A DNA stretch of 64,000 nt, from assembly GCA_964030785.1 (NCBI GenBank), contig OZ034968.1:75500427-75564426 (forward strand), in the 5' to 3' direction. Made by a program: the position numbers and the translations under genes. Below are positions 11,126-22,365 of the stretch, in pieces; within the stretch, counting starts at the first letter, position 1, and each line of letters begins with the position of its first letter. The notes beneath the pieces are model-generated. The model worked only from the letters and a program-made list of their open reading frames with translations, did no database searches and was not told where the DNA came from. Origin of the DNA: Siderastrea siderea (taxonomy: Eukaryota > Cnidaria > Anthozoa > Scleractinia > Rhizangiidae).

Positions 11126-11362
11126 AATTGGGCATTTATTTGTTTCCTTTCAGTTCTAATTAGTGTCTGAGATATATAATTACCAAGTTAACTAATCATT
11201 GTTAGGTCTATTAGATTTGTATTTGTTTTTTCGGCTATTTTAATTTTATATATTGTATTTACTTTTAGGTATTTTTAACGTTTTGTTCAGTTGGTGTGAT
11301 ATCCATATGGATTTTACCGACGTAATGAAATGTAGATGTACTGTACTCAAATGTAATCGTAC

Positions 11363-11648
11363 CTGCTAAAACATTTTCAGCGCCTTCTATCGCCGTGTTT
11401 TCGTACTCTTCATCTTCCTCATCTTCTTCAATTATGTCTCCATAGACTTCATGACCCACAAATTCTCCTTCAGCAAGTTTTAGGTGGTTGGTTTCCTGGT
11501 CGTAAATCACGCGGTGACATTTAAGGAGTAATGGACGGCGTGCGTTTCTCGTCACCATCTTTAGAGGTATCACCCTCATTTTTCTATGTACCTCCAACTG
11601 AGCATATGGTTGCGGGTTAGGCATAGTGACTCCTGCGTCCACCTCAAG
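11363..11648 (-). CDS. Gasdermin-like gene, internal exon
   Basis: The exon is 286 bases, phase 0 in and phase 1 out, with acceptor TTGGAAG and donor GCAG|GTACGA. It encodes LEVDAGVTMPNPQPYAQLEV, then a basic region (HRKMRVIPLKMVTRNARRPL), LLKCHRVIYDQETNHLKL and an acidic block ending YENTAIEG. The VTMPNPQPYAQLEV stretch sits where gasdermins have a VTIP...AF/Y...L-V strand of the pore domain. The acidic end is duplicated in the exon at 9571-9672. Confidence 0.6.
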
Positions 11649-12138
11649 CTTCCAAAAAAAGGAAGGAAGGATAACGCAGAAATGATAATCGGTCCTCGTG
11701 CATGCGGACATGAGATGAGCACAAATGTGCGTGGGCCCAAATAAGATCTAACGACATTACAGATACAGCTGATAGTGTGGTTACACCAGTTTCTTCCTCT
11801 TGCGTGACTAGTTATGTAGCAGTGTCAAAACAAAAAAAAATACTTCCGCTTTGATAAGTGAATACGTGTGGCTCAAAGTTAAGGTCCTGATTTAAACCTT
11901 CAATAATATGAATGATAAGTCTTGCGATAACACTGTCGGATAGCTTCACTGTGGCTCCTTAACTTTCATTACATTTTTGAACATTTGTAGCACGCGTTTT
12001 TTGGAAAAAGTGACAAAAAAACCGCTTTGTAAAAAACATTGTCGCCTTAGACAACCTGTGCCGCGTGACAACAAACAGTTTAATTATCCGATCCGGTGTG
12101 GAAAATATCACGAAACTTATGGGTCCTTGTTTGACTTG
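11649..12138. other. Intron stretch without recognised features
   Basis: AT-rich sequence between the exon at 11648 and a MITE at 12139. I see no coding segment or repeat that I can name. Confidence 0.4.
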
Positions 12139-12326
12139 TCAGGGGCAGATCCAGGGGGGGAAAGGTGGATTGGGTGGTTAGCACACCCCCCATTCTTTGG
12201 GGTCGTTTAAGCTTGAAATTAAGAAATTGAACAAAACTATCACTGTGGTGACTTTGTCTCATATTGTTCTGATCTTGTTCTGTCATGTCAGCCACCCCCC
12301 TTCAAAAATCCTGGATAAGTCACTGC
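12139..12326. mobile_element. Probable hAT-like MITE (CAGGGGCAGATCCAGG ends)
   Basis: The left end CAGGGGCAGATCCAGGGGGG pairs imperfectly with the right end CCTTCAAAAATCCTGGATAA, GTCACTG. CAGGGGCGGATCCAGG-type termini are common in animal hAT-type MITEs. The ends have diverged and I could not define a clean 8 bp target duplication. Noncoding, about 188 bp. Confidence 0.45.
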
Positions 12327-12403
12327 TTGTACATTTCTGCACGTCTTGCGAAAAGTTAATTTATGTACGATGACTTTGGCAAGCCCTTATCCAGACAAAT
12401 TAA

Positions 12404-12579
12404 TATATATATATATATATATATATATCACTAGTTTACTAGTTTGAGCACTCTGACCTGGTACGATGATACCACATGTGTGGCATCGTCTGAGGTGGCT
12501 ATAGCCGCTAACCTCAACTCCAGCATCAGCACTGCACTGATGAGGCCCACAAGGCCGAAACAGTACTGTCTGCAGTTAG

Positions 12580-12628
<49 letters not shown>
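12404..12628 (+). mobile_element. Penelope-like 3' tail between two (TA)n runs
   Basis: (TA)n at about 12404-12428 and 12581-12628 bracket 150 bp containing CTGATGAGGCCCACAAGGCC, GAAACAGTACTGTC. A CTGATGAGGC...GGCCGAAAC hairpin near the end is characteristic of Penelope-like 3' regions, and insertion next to TA repeats is common for them. There is no coding sequence, so this is a heavily truncated copy. Confidence 0.4.
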
Positions 12629-12631
<3 letters not shown>

Positions 12632-12720
12632 AGTTAATGGTTGCCTCAGGCCAACAAAGAATGCCACTGCGTCAGGAGGATCAAAGATTCACAGTCCAAG
12701 CCTCACTGCATGGAATTAAC

Positions 12721-14538
12721 ACTCGTTGAAGGAAAGCGAGGACGGACAACTTCTGACGATTAAAAAGTTAAAAAATTTAATAAAAAAATAAAAACGTTTC
12801 GGTCAGTAGACCTTCATCAGTTACATGAAAAATTGAACTTATCAAATCAACCTTAAATAAGATTACAGAACAAAACAAGATGCAAAATACAATTCAACGC
12901 TATGAGTTACGTAACCGGCGTGATTATAACAATACTAAAACAAGGATAAGTGACGCTAACATTCAAAAATAAAAACAATATAGTACAACGATTATATAAC
13001 GAAAAAAGGAAAACTAAACAATACTAACAATTAAACATAATTACAAGGTGTAGATACAGGTACAACACTAGATAAATGAACGATACAAGGCAAAAATATA
13101 ACAAAAGACCGGAAATACGCTGCTATAAAAATAAATAACAAAAGATGACAGATAAGACTAAAAACTAAAAACTACTAATTCAAAAAAGATGACATTTGCA
13201 AAGCGGCAAAAGAAAGGGCAGTCAAAAGGAAAGCAACCTACGTTTACGCAAACATGGATCATACCAATATCCCAAATCGAGGCCTCTGGAACCCCAAAGG
13301 GCCGATAGACAACAAAATCCCTGGAGGGGCCCTTAAACAATAATGACCGTAATAAGTTCCCCGGACAGGGCCTTTGAGTATACCCAACACCTAAGAGGCT
13401 GACAAAATCCAAGAAAAGGGCCTTTGAACGGCCATATATCGCAAACAAAGAATCGCAAAAAAGAAAATTAATTATAACAAATTCTATTCCTAGAATGAAA
13501 TTCTTTTCTTTTATTTAAACCATGGGGTGCCAAAGAGAACAGCTGAGCACTCCAATAAGCCTCCTTTGTAATTAAAAGCCTGTCGATCTCATCCGAGTTG
13601 TTTGGGGCCTGCACCTGATCAATACATTGAAACGAAAAATCATCTAAGATGTGTGAAGTTTTGTTGAAATGCACTGCTACTTCACAAGTTGTTTTGTTTG
13701 TGAGCATAGCAGACTTATGATTACGAAACCTAATTCGAAAGTCAGTGGTTGTAGATCCTATGTATTGCAAACGACATTTCTTGCAAGAAACCAAATAAAT
13801 CACATTTTTAGAATCACAAGAAAGTCTCGAATGAATGGCGTATCTTTTGCCCGTCTGCAAGCTAAGAAATGATGTGGATTCAACAAAGAAATTTCGACAA
13901 AGATCGCATCTATTCCTTTCGCATTTGAAACAGCCATTGCTTTGTTGAATTGTTTGTCCCTCTTCGGCGGTTTTAAAACGAGATGGTGCCAATAATTCTT
14001 TAAGATTTTTTGACCTACGAAAAGATGGTATGATAGAGCCTGGAGGGAAAAGTTCTTTTAATTTGGGGTTGGATTGTAAAATCAACAAATGCTTTCTAAT
14101 TATGTTACCCACGTTCGGTAAATTTGGATTAAATGTCAATACGAATGGAAATAATTTCTTCGCTTCTTTTCCACGTGTCCTGAGTAAATCATTTCTAGAA
14201 ATGGCGGAGGCTTTGGAGAATTGATCATTGACTAATTTAGAGGGATAACCTTGGTTAACAAGGTATCCTTTGTACTCGGCTGTTCTCTTGGCAAGGAAAA
14301 TTTCTTCAGAGCAATTTCTTTTCAATCTTGTGGCTACTCCAAAAGGAATAGCCTTGAAGACATGCTTGGGATGGCAGCTGGAAGGTGGAAGATATAAATG
14401 ACTGTCTGTAGGTTTAGAATAAACGTCAGTCCTAATAAACCCATCGACAAGGTGTAGAGTAAGGTCTAGTACATGAAGCTCGTGCTCAGAAAAAACTAAC
14501 TCGAATTTAATAGTAGGGTATAGAGAATTAATGTACTC
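12721..14538 (-). mobile_element. Penelope-like element, left copy of an inverted pair
   Basis: This is the minus-strand half of a head-to-head pair. Its 3' terminus (CTTTCCTTCAACGAGT on the element strand) is at 12721. Coding sequence runs from 14538 down to 13468 and is open throughout. It carries the end of the RT (FVDVYSKPTDSHLYLPPSS-like stretch, HPKHVFKAIPFG), a Cys-rich linker (CFKCERNRCDLC), and a GIY-YIG endonuclease (VIYLVSCKKCRLQYIGSTTT, FRNHKSAM). It is truncated at the 5' side, lacking the RT core. A CTGATGAAGG...CCGAAACG tail follows the ORF. Confidence 0.85.
13468..14538 (-). pseudogene. Penelope-like RT C-terminus plus GIY-YIG endonuclease (truncated)
   Basis: This is the coding part of the left Penelope copy, about 357 codons ending at a TAA at 13468. 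GIY-YIG nucleases nick DNA for insertion, with RT extending from the nick. The frame is intact to the truncation point, where reading runs into the opposite arm and gives meaningless residues (14539-14607). It is inactive because the RT catalytic palm is absent. Confidence 0.8.
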
Positions 14539-16154
14539 AGTAGCCACAAGATTGAAAAGAAATTGCTCTGAAGAAATTTTCCTTGCCAAGAGAACAGCCG
14601 AGTACAAAGGATACCTTGTTAACCAAGGTTATCCCTCTAAATTAGTCAATGATCAATTCTCCAAAGCCTCCGCCATTTCTAGAAATGATTTACTCAGGAC
14701 ACGTGGAAAAGAAGCGAAGAAATTATTTCCATTCGTATTGACATTTAATCCAAATTTACCGAACGTGGGTAACATAATTAGAAAGCATTTGTTGATTTTA
14801 CAATCCAACCCCAAATTAAAAGAACTTTTCCCTCCAGGCTCTATCATACCATCTTTTCGTAGGTCAAAAAATCTTAAAGAATTATTGGCACCATCTCGTT
14901 TTAAAACCGCCGAAGAGGGACAAACAATTCAACAAAGCAATGGCTGTTTCAAATGCGAAAGGAATAGATGCGATCTTTGTCGAAATTTCTTTGTTGAATC
15001 CACATCATTTCTTAGCTTGCAGACGGGCAAAAGATACGCCATTCATTCGAGACTTTCTTGTGATTCTAAAAATGTGATTTATTTGGTTTCTTGCAAGAAA
15101 TGTCGTTTGCAATACATAGGATCTACAACCACTGACTTTCGAATTAGGTTTCGTAATCATAAGTCTGCTATGCTCACAAACAAAACAACTTGTGAAGTAG
15201 CAGTGCATTTCAACAAAACTTCACACATCTTAGATGATTTTTCGTTTCAATGTATTGATCAGGTGCAGGCCCCAAACAACTCGGATGAGATCGACAGGCT
15301 TTTAATTACAAAGGAGGCTTATTGGAGTGCTCAGCTGTTCTCTTTGGCACCCCATGGTTTAAATAAAAGAAAAGAATTTCATTCTAGGAATAGAATTTGT
15401 TATAATTAATTTTCTTTTTTGCGATTCTTTGTTTGCGATATATGGCCGTTCAAAGGCCCTTTTCTTGGATTTTGTCAGCCTCTTAGGTGTTGGGTATACT
15501 CAAAGGCCCTGTCCGGGGAACTTATTACGGTCATTATTGTTTAAGGGCCCCTCCAGGGATTTTGTTGTCTATCGGCCCTTTGGGGTTCCAGAGGCCTCGA
15601 TTTGGGATATTGGTATGATCCATGTTTGCGTAAACGTAGGTTGCTTTCCTTTTGACTGCCCTTTCTTTTGCCGCTTTGCAAATGTCATCTTTTTTGAATT
15701 AGTAGTTTTTAGTTTTTAGTCTTATCTGTCATCTTTTGTTATTTATTTTTATAGCAGCGTATTTCCGGTCTTTTGTTATATTTTTGCCTTGTATCGTTCA
15801 TTTATCTAGTGTTGTACCTGTATCTACACCTTGTAATTATGTTTAATTGTTAGTATTGTTTAGTTTTCCTTTTTTCGTTATATAATCGTTGTACTATATT
15901 GTTTTTATTTTTGAATGTTAGCGTCACTTATCCTTGTTTTAGTATTGTTATAATCACGCCGGTTACGTAACTCATAGCGTTGAATTGTATTTTGCATCTT
16001 GTTTTGTTCTGTAATCTTATTTAAGGTTGATTTGATAAGTTCAATTTTTCATGTAACTGATGAAGGTCTACTGACCGAAACGTTTTTATTTTTTTATTAA
16101 ATTTTTTAACTTTTTAATCGTCAGAAGTTGTCCGTCCTCGCTTTCCTTCAACGA

Positions 16155-16156
<2 letters not shown>
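14539..16156 (+). mobile_element. Penelope-like element, right copy of an inverted pair
   Basis: This is the plus-strand half of the pair. Every mirrored position sums to 28877 (12721 with 16156, 14338 with 14539), so the 1618 bp arms have no net indel. The translated ORF of about 290 residues is identical to that of the left copy. It ends with CTTTCCTTCAACGAGT, then (AT)n at 16157-16199. The copy starts inside the RT C-terminal region at VATRLKRNC, about 200 bp shorter than the left one. Confidence 0.85.
14540..15409 (+). pseudogene. Penelope-like GIY-YIG endonuclease ORF (truncated)
   Basis: About 289 codons from VATRLKRNC to a TAA, identical in translation to the left copy. It contains the Cys-rich linker CFKCERNRCDLC and the GIY-YIG core VIYLVSCKKCRLQYIGS. 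It lacks the RT, so it is not functional for transposition on its own. An ATG at 14531 belongs to the junction loop and is not the natural start. Confidence 0.8.
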
Positions 16157-16201
<45 letters not shown>

Positions 16202-16460
16202 ACTGATGGAAAAAACGTCTGGTAAAAAAGTATAAACCATGAACGATGCGACATTATGGAATTCTGGGAAAAAAGCACGGCAGGCTTGTTACTCCGTTCC
16301 GTTTATTCATATTCAAGGTAATTTTATTCATGGACAGATTTTGAAGTATATCTGTCAGTTTTATTTTGTCCGTCCATTATGATGTTCTTCCGCTTCCCAG
16401 AAAACCACCGGTTCGTATACTTCATGGTTTATGCTTTTTAGCCGACAACGTTTCTTCAAT
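16157..16460. repeat. (AT)n and an imperfect inverted repeat
   Basis: (AT)n covers 16157-16199. Then 16213-16262 (AAAAAGTATAAACCATGAA, ATTCTGGG) faces 16395-16446 (CCCAGAA, TTCATGGTTTATGCTTTTTA), about 40-50 bp with mismatches. The right arm read on the minus strand begins GAAGAAACGTTGTCGGC, like the tail of a Penelope or LINE element, so this may be two inverted tails rather than a MITE. Confidence 0.45.
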
Positions 16461-16808
16461 TTTAGTGTATATTAATGAACTGACAACGCAGGTGATAGCA
16501 ATGGAATGAGCTGTGCTCAAGAGTTCGCGCTCATCCCAAAAAGAGAAGAAAAGTAAAAACTACAATACTACATCCCAGTGGCGGGTTCGGGAGGGGGCGG
16601 GTGATGGAGAGGAGGTTCTATTAAGGACGTGCATGATTGACATTGTAGGAAATTGAAGCCACACAAAAATGGCTTAATAAATAGTAATATTGCCCGTTCT
16701 GGGGAAATGTTGTCATAGAACTGTGACATTTTCTTAAGGTAAAAGGCAGACGAAACAAATGTTTCCACCAACAAATGGTATCTATAATGGGTTAGTATTA
16801 TATAATAC
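16461..16808. other. Intron stretch, nothing recognised
   Basis: A G-rich patch (GGGAGGGGGCGGG near 16589) is the only notable feature. No coding or repeat feature is supported. Confidence 0.4.
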
Positions 16809-17058
16809 CTCATTCTTTCGTTTGCCTTTGACTTCAAATCGTTCGCTATGGATCACTTTGGTTATCAAACGCAGTTTACAACCTTCGAAAACTTTCATCA
16901 TATTGGAGTTGAGTTCCGTATCTGCCAACATTCGACGTAAGTCCGGATCTGTTACGTACTCTTGATCGATTTTGCCGAGTTCCAAGTCTCCAAGATCTTG
17001 GTTCATCTTTATCTTTGCTACCACATAGTTTGCTGCCTCGAGTCCAACTTCAAAATTT
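16809..17058 (-). CDS. Gasdermin-like gene, pore-domain exon
   Basis: The exon is 250 bases, phase 2 in and phase 0 out, with acceptor GATTAG and donor GAG|GTATTA. It encodes NFEVGLEAANYVVAKIKMNQ, DLGDLELGKIDQEYVTDP, DLRRMLADTELNSNM, then KVFEGCKLRLITKVIHSERF and EVKGKRKNE. The order (short strand, K-I/V-K strand, helix with DL..ML, then an EG-x-L strand and a T-K/E-V strand) matches the middle of the gasdermin N-terminal domain and is the best single piece of family evidence. The following exon supplies the VTMP segment expected next. Confidence 0.6.
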
Positions 17059-17786
17059 CTAATCAGCGAAAAAGATAAAAAAAGACATTGGTTTTATTTT
17101 TTTTCCCCGTTCCTCGAAGTCATGATATATTGTCTCTTTTATACGATGGCAAACGCCTTCCCTTATGGCCACGGTGTTTAGATTGTTGAAACTTTCCTCT
17201 GGTGGGGCTTAGCTTAACTGCTAGATGTGCTCACTCACTTCTACCTCTTTTGAGATATCGGGATGTTAGAAAGACCCAAGTAAAATTTATAGTTCGTTTT
17301 CTTGCATCATTTTTCTTTCACGGTCGCTCTTCCAATGTATTCCACCTTTTAAAGGTCGCTCTTCGATTCACTCAAGCGGCCGGAGAGGCAAAATAATGTC
17401 AAATACCACATGTAGAATTCAATGTTAGTTTCTTTAAGCAGTTTCATTTCAATTCGACTTAAAATTGGGTCAACTTTAAACGACGGTTAAAAACCCATAT
17501 AAACCATTATAATTCGCAAATTCGATAATTTTACGCAACTTCGTTGACGCGTCAAGCGAGTTACACTACGCGCTTGGGCTGCCAATGTTCTGGTAAACCT
17601 TTCCCAACTTCAATAAGGTTAATTTACAGCTATCAACATGCGATTTTAAGCATTAGCTATAGCCAAGCTAGAGTACACACTTTACATTTCTCAAGTTAAT
17701 AGGGTGAACCTGAAGTTTTAAAATGAAGATAAAAAGTAGGAGTTTCGTTACATTTAAAGTGATAGAAAGATAAAAAGCCATTGTAC
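17059..17786. other. Intron stretch, nothing recognised
   Basis: No coding segment or repeat that I can support between the two consecutive exons. Confidence 0.4.
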
Positions 17787-17889
17787 TTATCTATTGGCTC
17801 CTGATTTTGAAACCAGACTGTACCATTTTTGGCCGCCACCAAGGTAATTTGAACGAAAACAGTCACAGCCTTCGCTTCCGACACGAAAG
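17787..17889 (-). CDS. Gasdermin-like gene, internal exon
   Basis: The exon is 103 bases, phase 1 in and phase 2 out, with acceptor TTTTAG and donor AA|GTACAA. It encodes FVSEAKAVTVFVQITLVAAK, then NGTVWFQNQEPID, joining to KNFEVGLE of the next exon. It is hydrophobic with alternating residues, compatible with a beta strand. The exon that should precede it must end in phase 1, and none found fits. Confidence 0.5.
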
Positions 17890-18202
17890 CTAAAATTACT
17901 TTCGATTTCTGGGAGAATTTTAAGAATTTATTCAGGCATGCAACAATGCAAAATTGCCCAACCGGACTACCTCTATTTCTTCTTACATTTTATCTCTTGA
18001 TCCTGAGAGATTTGCAGCCAGGATTGCTTTCGGGCTCCGGAAATATAATCATATCTCTGAAGGTTTAAGATCACTTTGCTGGCTAAACGTCAAGCAAAGA
18101 CTTATGGTAAATGATGCAATCATAAATGTCTCAATGGTCTGTCACCCAGTTATTTGTCAAACAAATTTTGTACTCGGTCTTCTATTCATGACAGACATAA
18201 CT

Positions 18203-19800
18203 TAAAACATAACTTTATTATTTCTATAGCGCAAAAATCCATGCATATATGATCTAATGCGCTTTACATAAATAGTTATCATAGTATTACAACAATAATA
18301 TTAAAAGCCCCCAATACACATTTCGCCCCTGTCTATCTTATATAAAAATCTATGTTAAAAACTCTACGAACACAAATTATATGCTAATTTAAAAAAATGA
18401 GTTTTTAACTGTGACTTAAAACTTTTTAAATTGTCCAAAGTTCTCAAATCATCTGGGAGGGCGTTCCACAAAGTTGGTGCAGCGGCAAGGAACGCCCTGT
18501 CTCCAGTTGTCTTCTTCATTTTGCGTGGCTGATCGAGCAGAAAGTGCTTTGTATTTGAACGAAGCATATAAGTTGACTTTGGCTTGAGTCTTATTAACTG
18601 ACTAATATATGTGGGGGCACTACCATGTATAGCCTTGAATGTGAATACAACTATTTTAAACATTATACGGTACTTAACAGGTAGCCAATGCAGGTCTTTC
18701 ATAACCGGAGAAATGTGACCAAAACGCGGGGTATTCGAGATTAGTCTTGCGGTAGCGTTTTGAACCCGTTGCAACATGTTAATGTAACTGGCTGGTAAAC
18801 CGTACAGCAGACTGTTACAGTAATCTAGACGTCCAATTACTAATGCAAGGACTAATGTTTGTGCACTCTTGAACGTTAGGTATTTTCTGATGCATCTAAT
18901 TTTATATAGTGTTCCAAAGGATAGACTACATGTTTTTCTAATGTGGGCATTGAAATTCAGCTGTGAGTCAAACCAAACACCAAGATTTCGCGCCTCATTT
19001 GCAGTAGAAACACTAGTATCACCTACAGTTAGAGTATCTAGGTTGACCTTGTTAAGTTGTTGGCGGGTTCCAATTAGCATGATCTCAGTTTTGTCATCAT
19101 TAAGTTTCAGTTTGTCAGTGTTCATCCACGCCCTTATAGCGCGAATACACTTTGGACAGCATATATTGCCTCTGCTTCACTATGGGAGTTATCTGGCTTG
19201 AAGGATAAATAGAGCTGAGTATCGTCAGCAAATGCGTGTACGCTAGGCAGGTACAGCTTGATGACATCGAACAACTTGCTGGCATAGGTACTGAAGAGCA
19301 AGGGCCCGAGTCATGAACCCTGAGGCACACCATAAGGTAAAGGGTAACTCTCTGATCTTTCTCCATCTACTGACACGCGCTGGCTACGTCCAGACAAATA
19401 CGATGAGAACCATGCGAGAGCGGCGTCAGTGATACCAAATGAGGTCTCGAGTCGACGTAACAGTATGGCATGGTCGACGGTGTCAAATGCCGCACTAAGA
19501 TCAAGAAGTACCAGAATCGACACGTGCTGTTTATTCATGCTGGACAAGATATCATTTACAACTCTCAGTAGGGCGGTTTCCGTACTGTGCCCTTTCCTGT
19601 AAGCAGACTGCAGCATAGGAAAGAGTTCGTTGTCGGTGATGTGACTGTACACTTGGTCAAAGACAGCCCTCTCGGTAATTTTTGAGACAAATTGAAGGTT
19701 GCAAACAGGTCGTAGACTAGACATAGGGGCAACCTTAACATTCCGTCTTGTAGAATTGCTGCCGGCCAGTGCGCCGTTTATTATCGTGGTGTAAAAATAT
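18203..19800 (-). mobile_element. CR1/L2-type LINE, 5'-truncated RT with disruptions
   Basis: Minus-strand reading gives RT motifs in order: RPVCNLQFVSKITERAV, SAYRKGHSTETALLRVVND, LVLLDLSAAFDTVDH (first catalytic Asp), GVPQGS, FADDTQLYLS (catalytic pair), then LKLNDDKTEIMLIGT, ARNLGVWFD and LDYCNSLLYGLP, ending at 18364. The last block is typical of CR1/L2-type elements in marine invertebrates. A TGA after GVPQGS (stop at 19311) and a frame change near 19120 break it. The 3' tail (18203-18240) contains the GCGCTATAGAAATAATAAAG motif common to these LINEs. It lies in an intron of the gasdermin-like gene, same strand. Confidence 0.8.
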
Positions 19801-20859
19801 GGAACAGCTGTATCTCTCTTTTTTGTCAGCTTTGTTGGCATTTTATTAGCTTTTCTTCGCGGTGGAAAAGTTTCACCCAAACCTTGAAGAAAATTTCCAT
19901 TTTCCCAAGAAGTAGCATTTCTGCAAGCACAATTTCCTGGGTGTAAGGCCAGATTCAGTTCGATCATCCAGGATGTTCTAAAACATTTTTCTACCTCATC
20001 AGTTGATTAGTGTCTTTCACAGTGATGACGTCACATACGATACAAGGATGATGCCCTCACGGCCGATTTTGGCTGGTTTGAGGGGGAGACTATTAACTAC
20101 CATATTGTTGCTATGGGAAGTTCCTAATCATCATATCTTAGAAACCCTAACTTCCACAGATGTGCTGCTTGGCCACGCACATTTGTTCCATGGGAAAGGT
20201 TTTCAAGATTTTCGAGTCACAACCATATTTGGCAGGTCACGTGACCTAAACAGAAAAAACCTAAAATTCAAACAGCATACAATAATGGTTATTGAAAACA
20301 GTGCCAATATTTAATGATCATCAAGACGCAAAACGTGACATATCGATTTCTTGAAATTTGCATTATTATGAATGTTATGACGTCATAAGTACGTATATTT
20401 ATACATTTTGTGCTGTAGTTTTTCTATTCTTTGTAATAACAGTAATTTCTTACGTCAGATTATAAAGAAGGTTTAATTATTTCCGATTCACTAAAAATGT
20501 CGAAACCTACTTCCTTTCCTCCGAGTTCCAGGGATTTTTTAAAGCGCGGTTGGTGACTGGCACTGGCTACGCACGCGAAATGTCAGACGTTCATCCCCAT
20601 ACATTTCACCCATCTAGCGGTGCAAAACGCTGCAAAACAGCGTAGGAAAAATAACTTCCACAACAATCCCTTAGCAACAACGCCAGATCAGTAGTTAAGG
20701 GTCTCCCCCTTAAGGGTGAGTGGGTTAAGAGTAGTGTACCTTTTAATTTAAACATCATAATAGGCCTAATATTGATAAGGATAGGTACTGACGTCACAAT
20801 TTGGATTTCCTCATGAGAGGCGCTTTCATGCAATAGGGAAAATAGGAACAGTATGCTTA
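19801..20859. other. TE-like and unassigned DNA
   Basis: At 19800-19970 the minus-strand frame of the LINE continues into residues not typical of RT (NLALHPGNCACRNATSW and following), so another element probably adjoins the LINE truncation point. The remainder to 20859 shows no gene or repeat that I can name. Confidence 0.35.
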
Positions 20860-20925
20860 TAGAATAGAATAGAATAGAATAGAATAGAATAGAATAGAGT
20901 AGAATAGAACAGAATAGAATAGAAT
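20860..20925. repeat. (AGAAT)n microsatellite
   Basis: About 13 pentamer units with two substitutions (AGAGT, AGAAC). It abuts the left target TA of the MITE at 20927. Confidence 0.85.
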
Positions 20926-20926
20926 A

Positions 20927-21104
20927 CACCTTACTCCAAAATGGAGGAAAATACATTATCCTTTTGTCTCCATGTTAATTGGCCCTTCTTGTCTCGTTCT
21001 AGGCCAAATATTCCTTTGTATTCTGCAGATGAGATCGAGGCAACAAGGGCAAATTAACAATTAGACAAAAGAGTAATGTATTTCCGCCATTTTGGAATAA
21101 GGTG
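20927..21104. mobile_element. TA-flanked MITE with CACCTTACTCCAAAATGG ends
   Basis: The left end CACCTTACTCCAAAATGG is repeated inverted at the right end (CCATTTTGGAATAAGGTG). Pairing continues through ATACATT...CTTTTGTCT for about 42 bp. TA flanks both ends (20925-20926, 21105-21106), the target duplication of Tc1/mariner-type transposons. It is 178 bp and noncoding. Confidence 0.7.
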
Positions 21105-21269
21105 TATAGAATAGGGACTTAATTCATTGAGGGTGGCACGTGCCAGTAACAAAAGTTACTGACTTGTGTGTTCTCAAAAATAAAAGTACGCTCAAATTCT
21201 GTCAAATCCCTTATCATTCAACTCGAGCAAACAAACGTTTTTTGTCATCCTTACGTTTTTTATTACAAG

Positions 21270-21773
21270 ATGGCTCCAAACATTTAAGTTGAATCGCCTT
21301 TCCCTGAACATCTCCTAACGGTAGATGAAGTAGAAAAAGTTCAACCCCCAAGGCTAGCCAGAAGGTTACACATTGTCGGCCATATGTTCCAGCTAACTTA
21401 CACTGCGATGCTTGATATTCGCAGCCAAAACGAAAAAGTGAATCGCTGCATTGGTTGTGCTATTAATCATCCAAGTCAAAGACAACACTCGTACGTGTTT
21501 CGACAGTGGCTTCAAGCTAGGCAAATCGTGGGAAGGATACGTGTCCAAGATGCCGAAATCCCATTGCACATTGCACTTACTTCTTTAGAACCCGAAGGGT
21601 ACTTTGAGATTGCTTCAGGGAAACATCCGCAAGATCGCATTTTGTGTGCTGTTTATTATGCTCCCAATGGTCTTCAATGGGAAGATTTCAGTCGTAATGA
21701 CAATGCGGAGAACAGTCCCCCCATGAAGTACAATTTCCCGAAAAAATTGCCAAGAAAAAAGAACAGTCAATAA
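21270..21773 (+). pseudogene. ORF of unknown family, probably with an early stop
   Basis: The frame beginning ATG at 21270 hits TAA at 21285, then is open to 21773. Its first part (PFPEHLLTVDEVEKVQPPRL) looks like true coding sequence upstream of the next ATG at 21384, so either the stop is a mutation or translation starts at 21384. Residues include NRCIGCAINHPSQRQH, a Cys-x2-Cys with downstream His that could bind metal, and a basic C-terminus (PKKLPRKKNSQ). Polyadenylation-like AATAAA lies at 21829. I do not recognise the family. The single-exon form with a nearby signal suggests a retrocopy or a viral/TE accessory gene. Confidence 0.45.
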
Positions 21774-22314
21774 ACATTGGCTATATGTTAGTAAAGAAAT
21801 TCAAAACAAGCTGTATGTATTTCAAAGGAATAAAGTGTGTCCATGTGTTAATTTCGAGTGTGTGTTTATCTTGATTCCAGTTAACAAATAAACACACAGC
21901 CATCAGAGCGACCGCTCACTCCAAACTGAGTCAAAATTCTCGAACAGAGAGACATGGGAACGCTCAAAGACCGAAACGAAGGAATGAAAAAAATCGCACG
22001 ACTGAAAGAGAGCTAAAATGAACAAACAGACAAATGAACTAACAGACAGAAGCACGCAAGAACGGACAAAATATAAGCCTTATATATGCAATACAAAAAA
22101 AAATTCAAAAACTTTTGCGTCATAACGACATGTAAAAAAAACTTAACAGATACTTGAGAATCATCAAATGGCTTGAGAGAAAATAATAATACTGTTTACA
22201 GTAACAGAAAATCATATGTAGAGACTTGGGTTAGAAAGACAAAATTAATACTAAGAGATAATGGGTGTTAGAAGCATTTTTATTTACCTTATTTTATTCA
22301 GCGTAAAACAGTAC

Positions 22315-22353
<39 letters not shown>

Positions 22354-22365
22354 TAAATCATTTAC
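21774..22365. repeat. Noncoding stretch with (GA)n
   Basis: A (GA)n run covers 22315-22350, next to the donor of the exon at 22366. The rest is AT-rich with no supported feature. Confidence 0.6.

Noticed and set aside
12431..12667. ORFs with alternating Ile-Tyr
   Set aside because: Translation of a (TA)n run.
13158..15719. Mirror-image 64-96 codon ORFs in the palindrome arms
   Set aside because: Antisense or noncoding frames of the Penelope copies; they appear twice only because the arms are identical.
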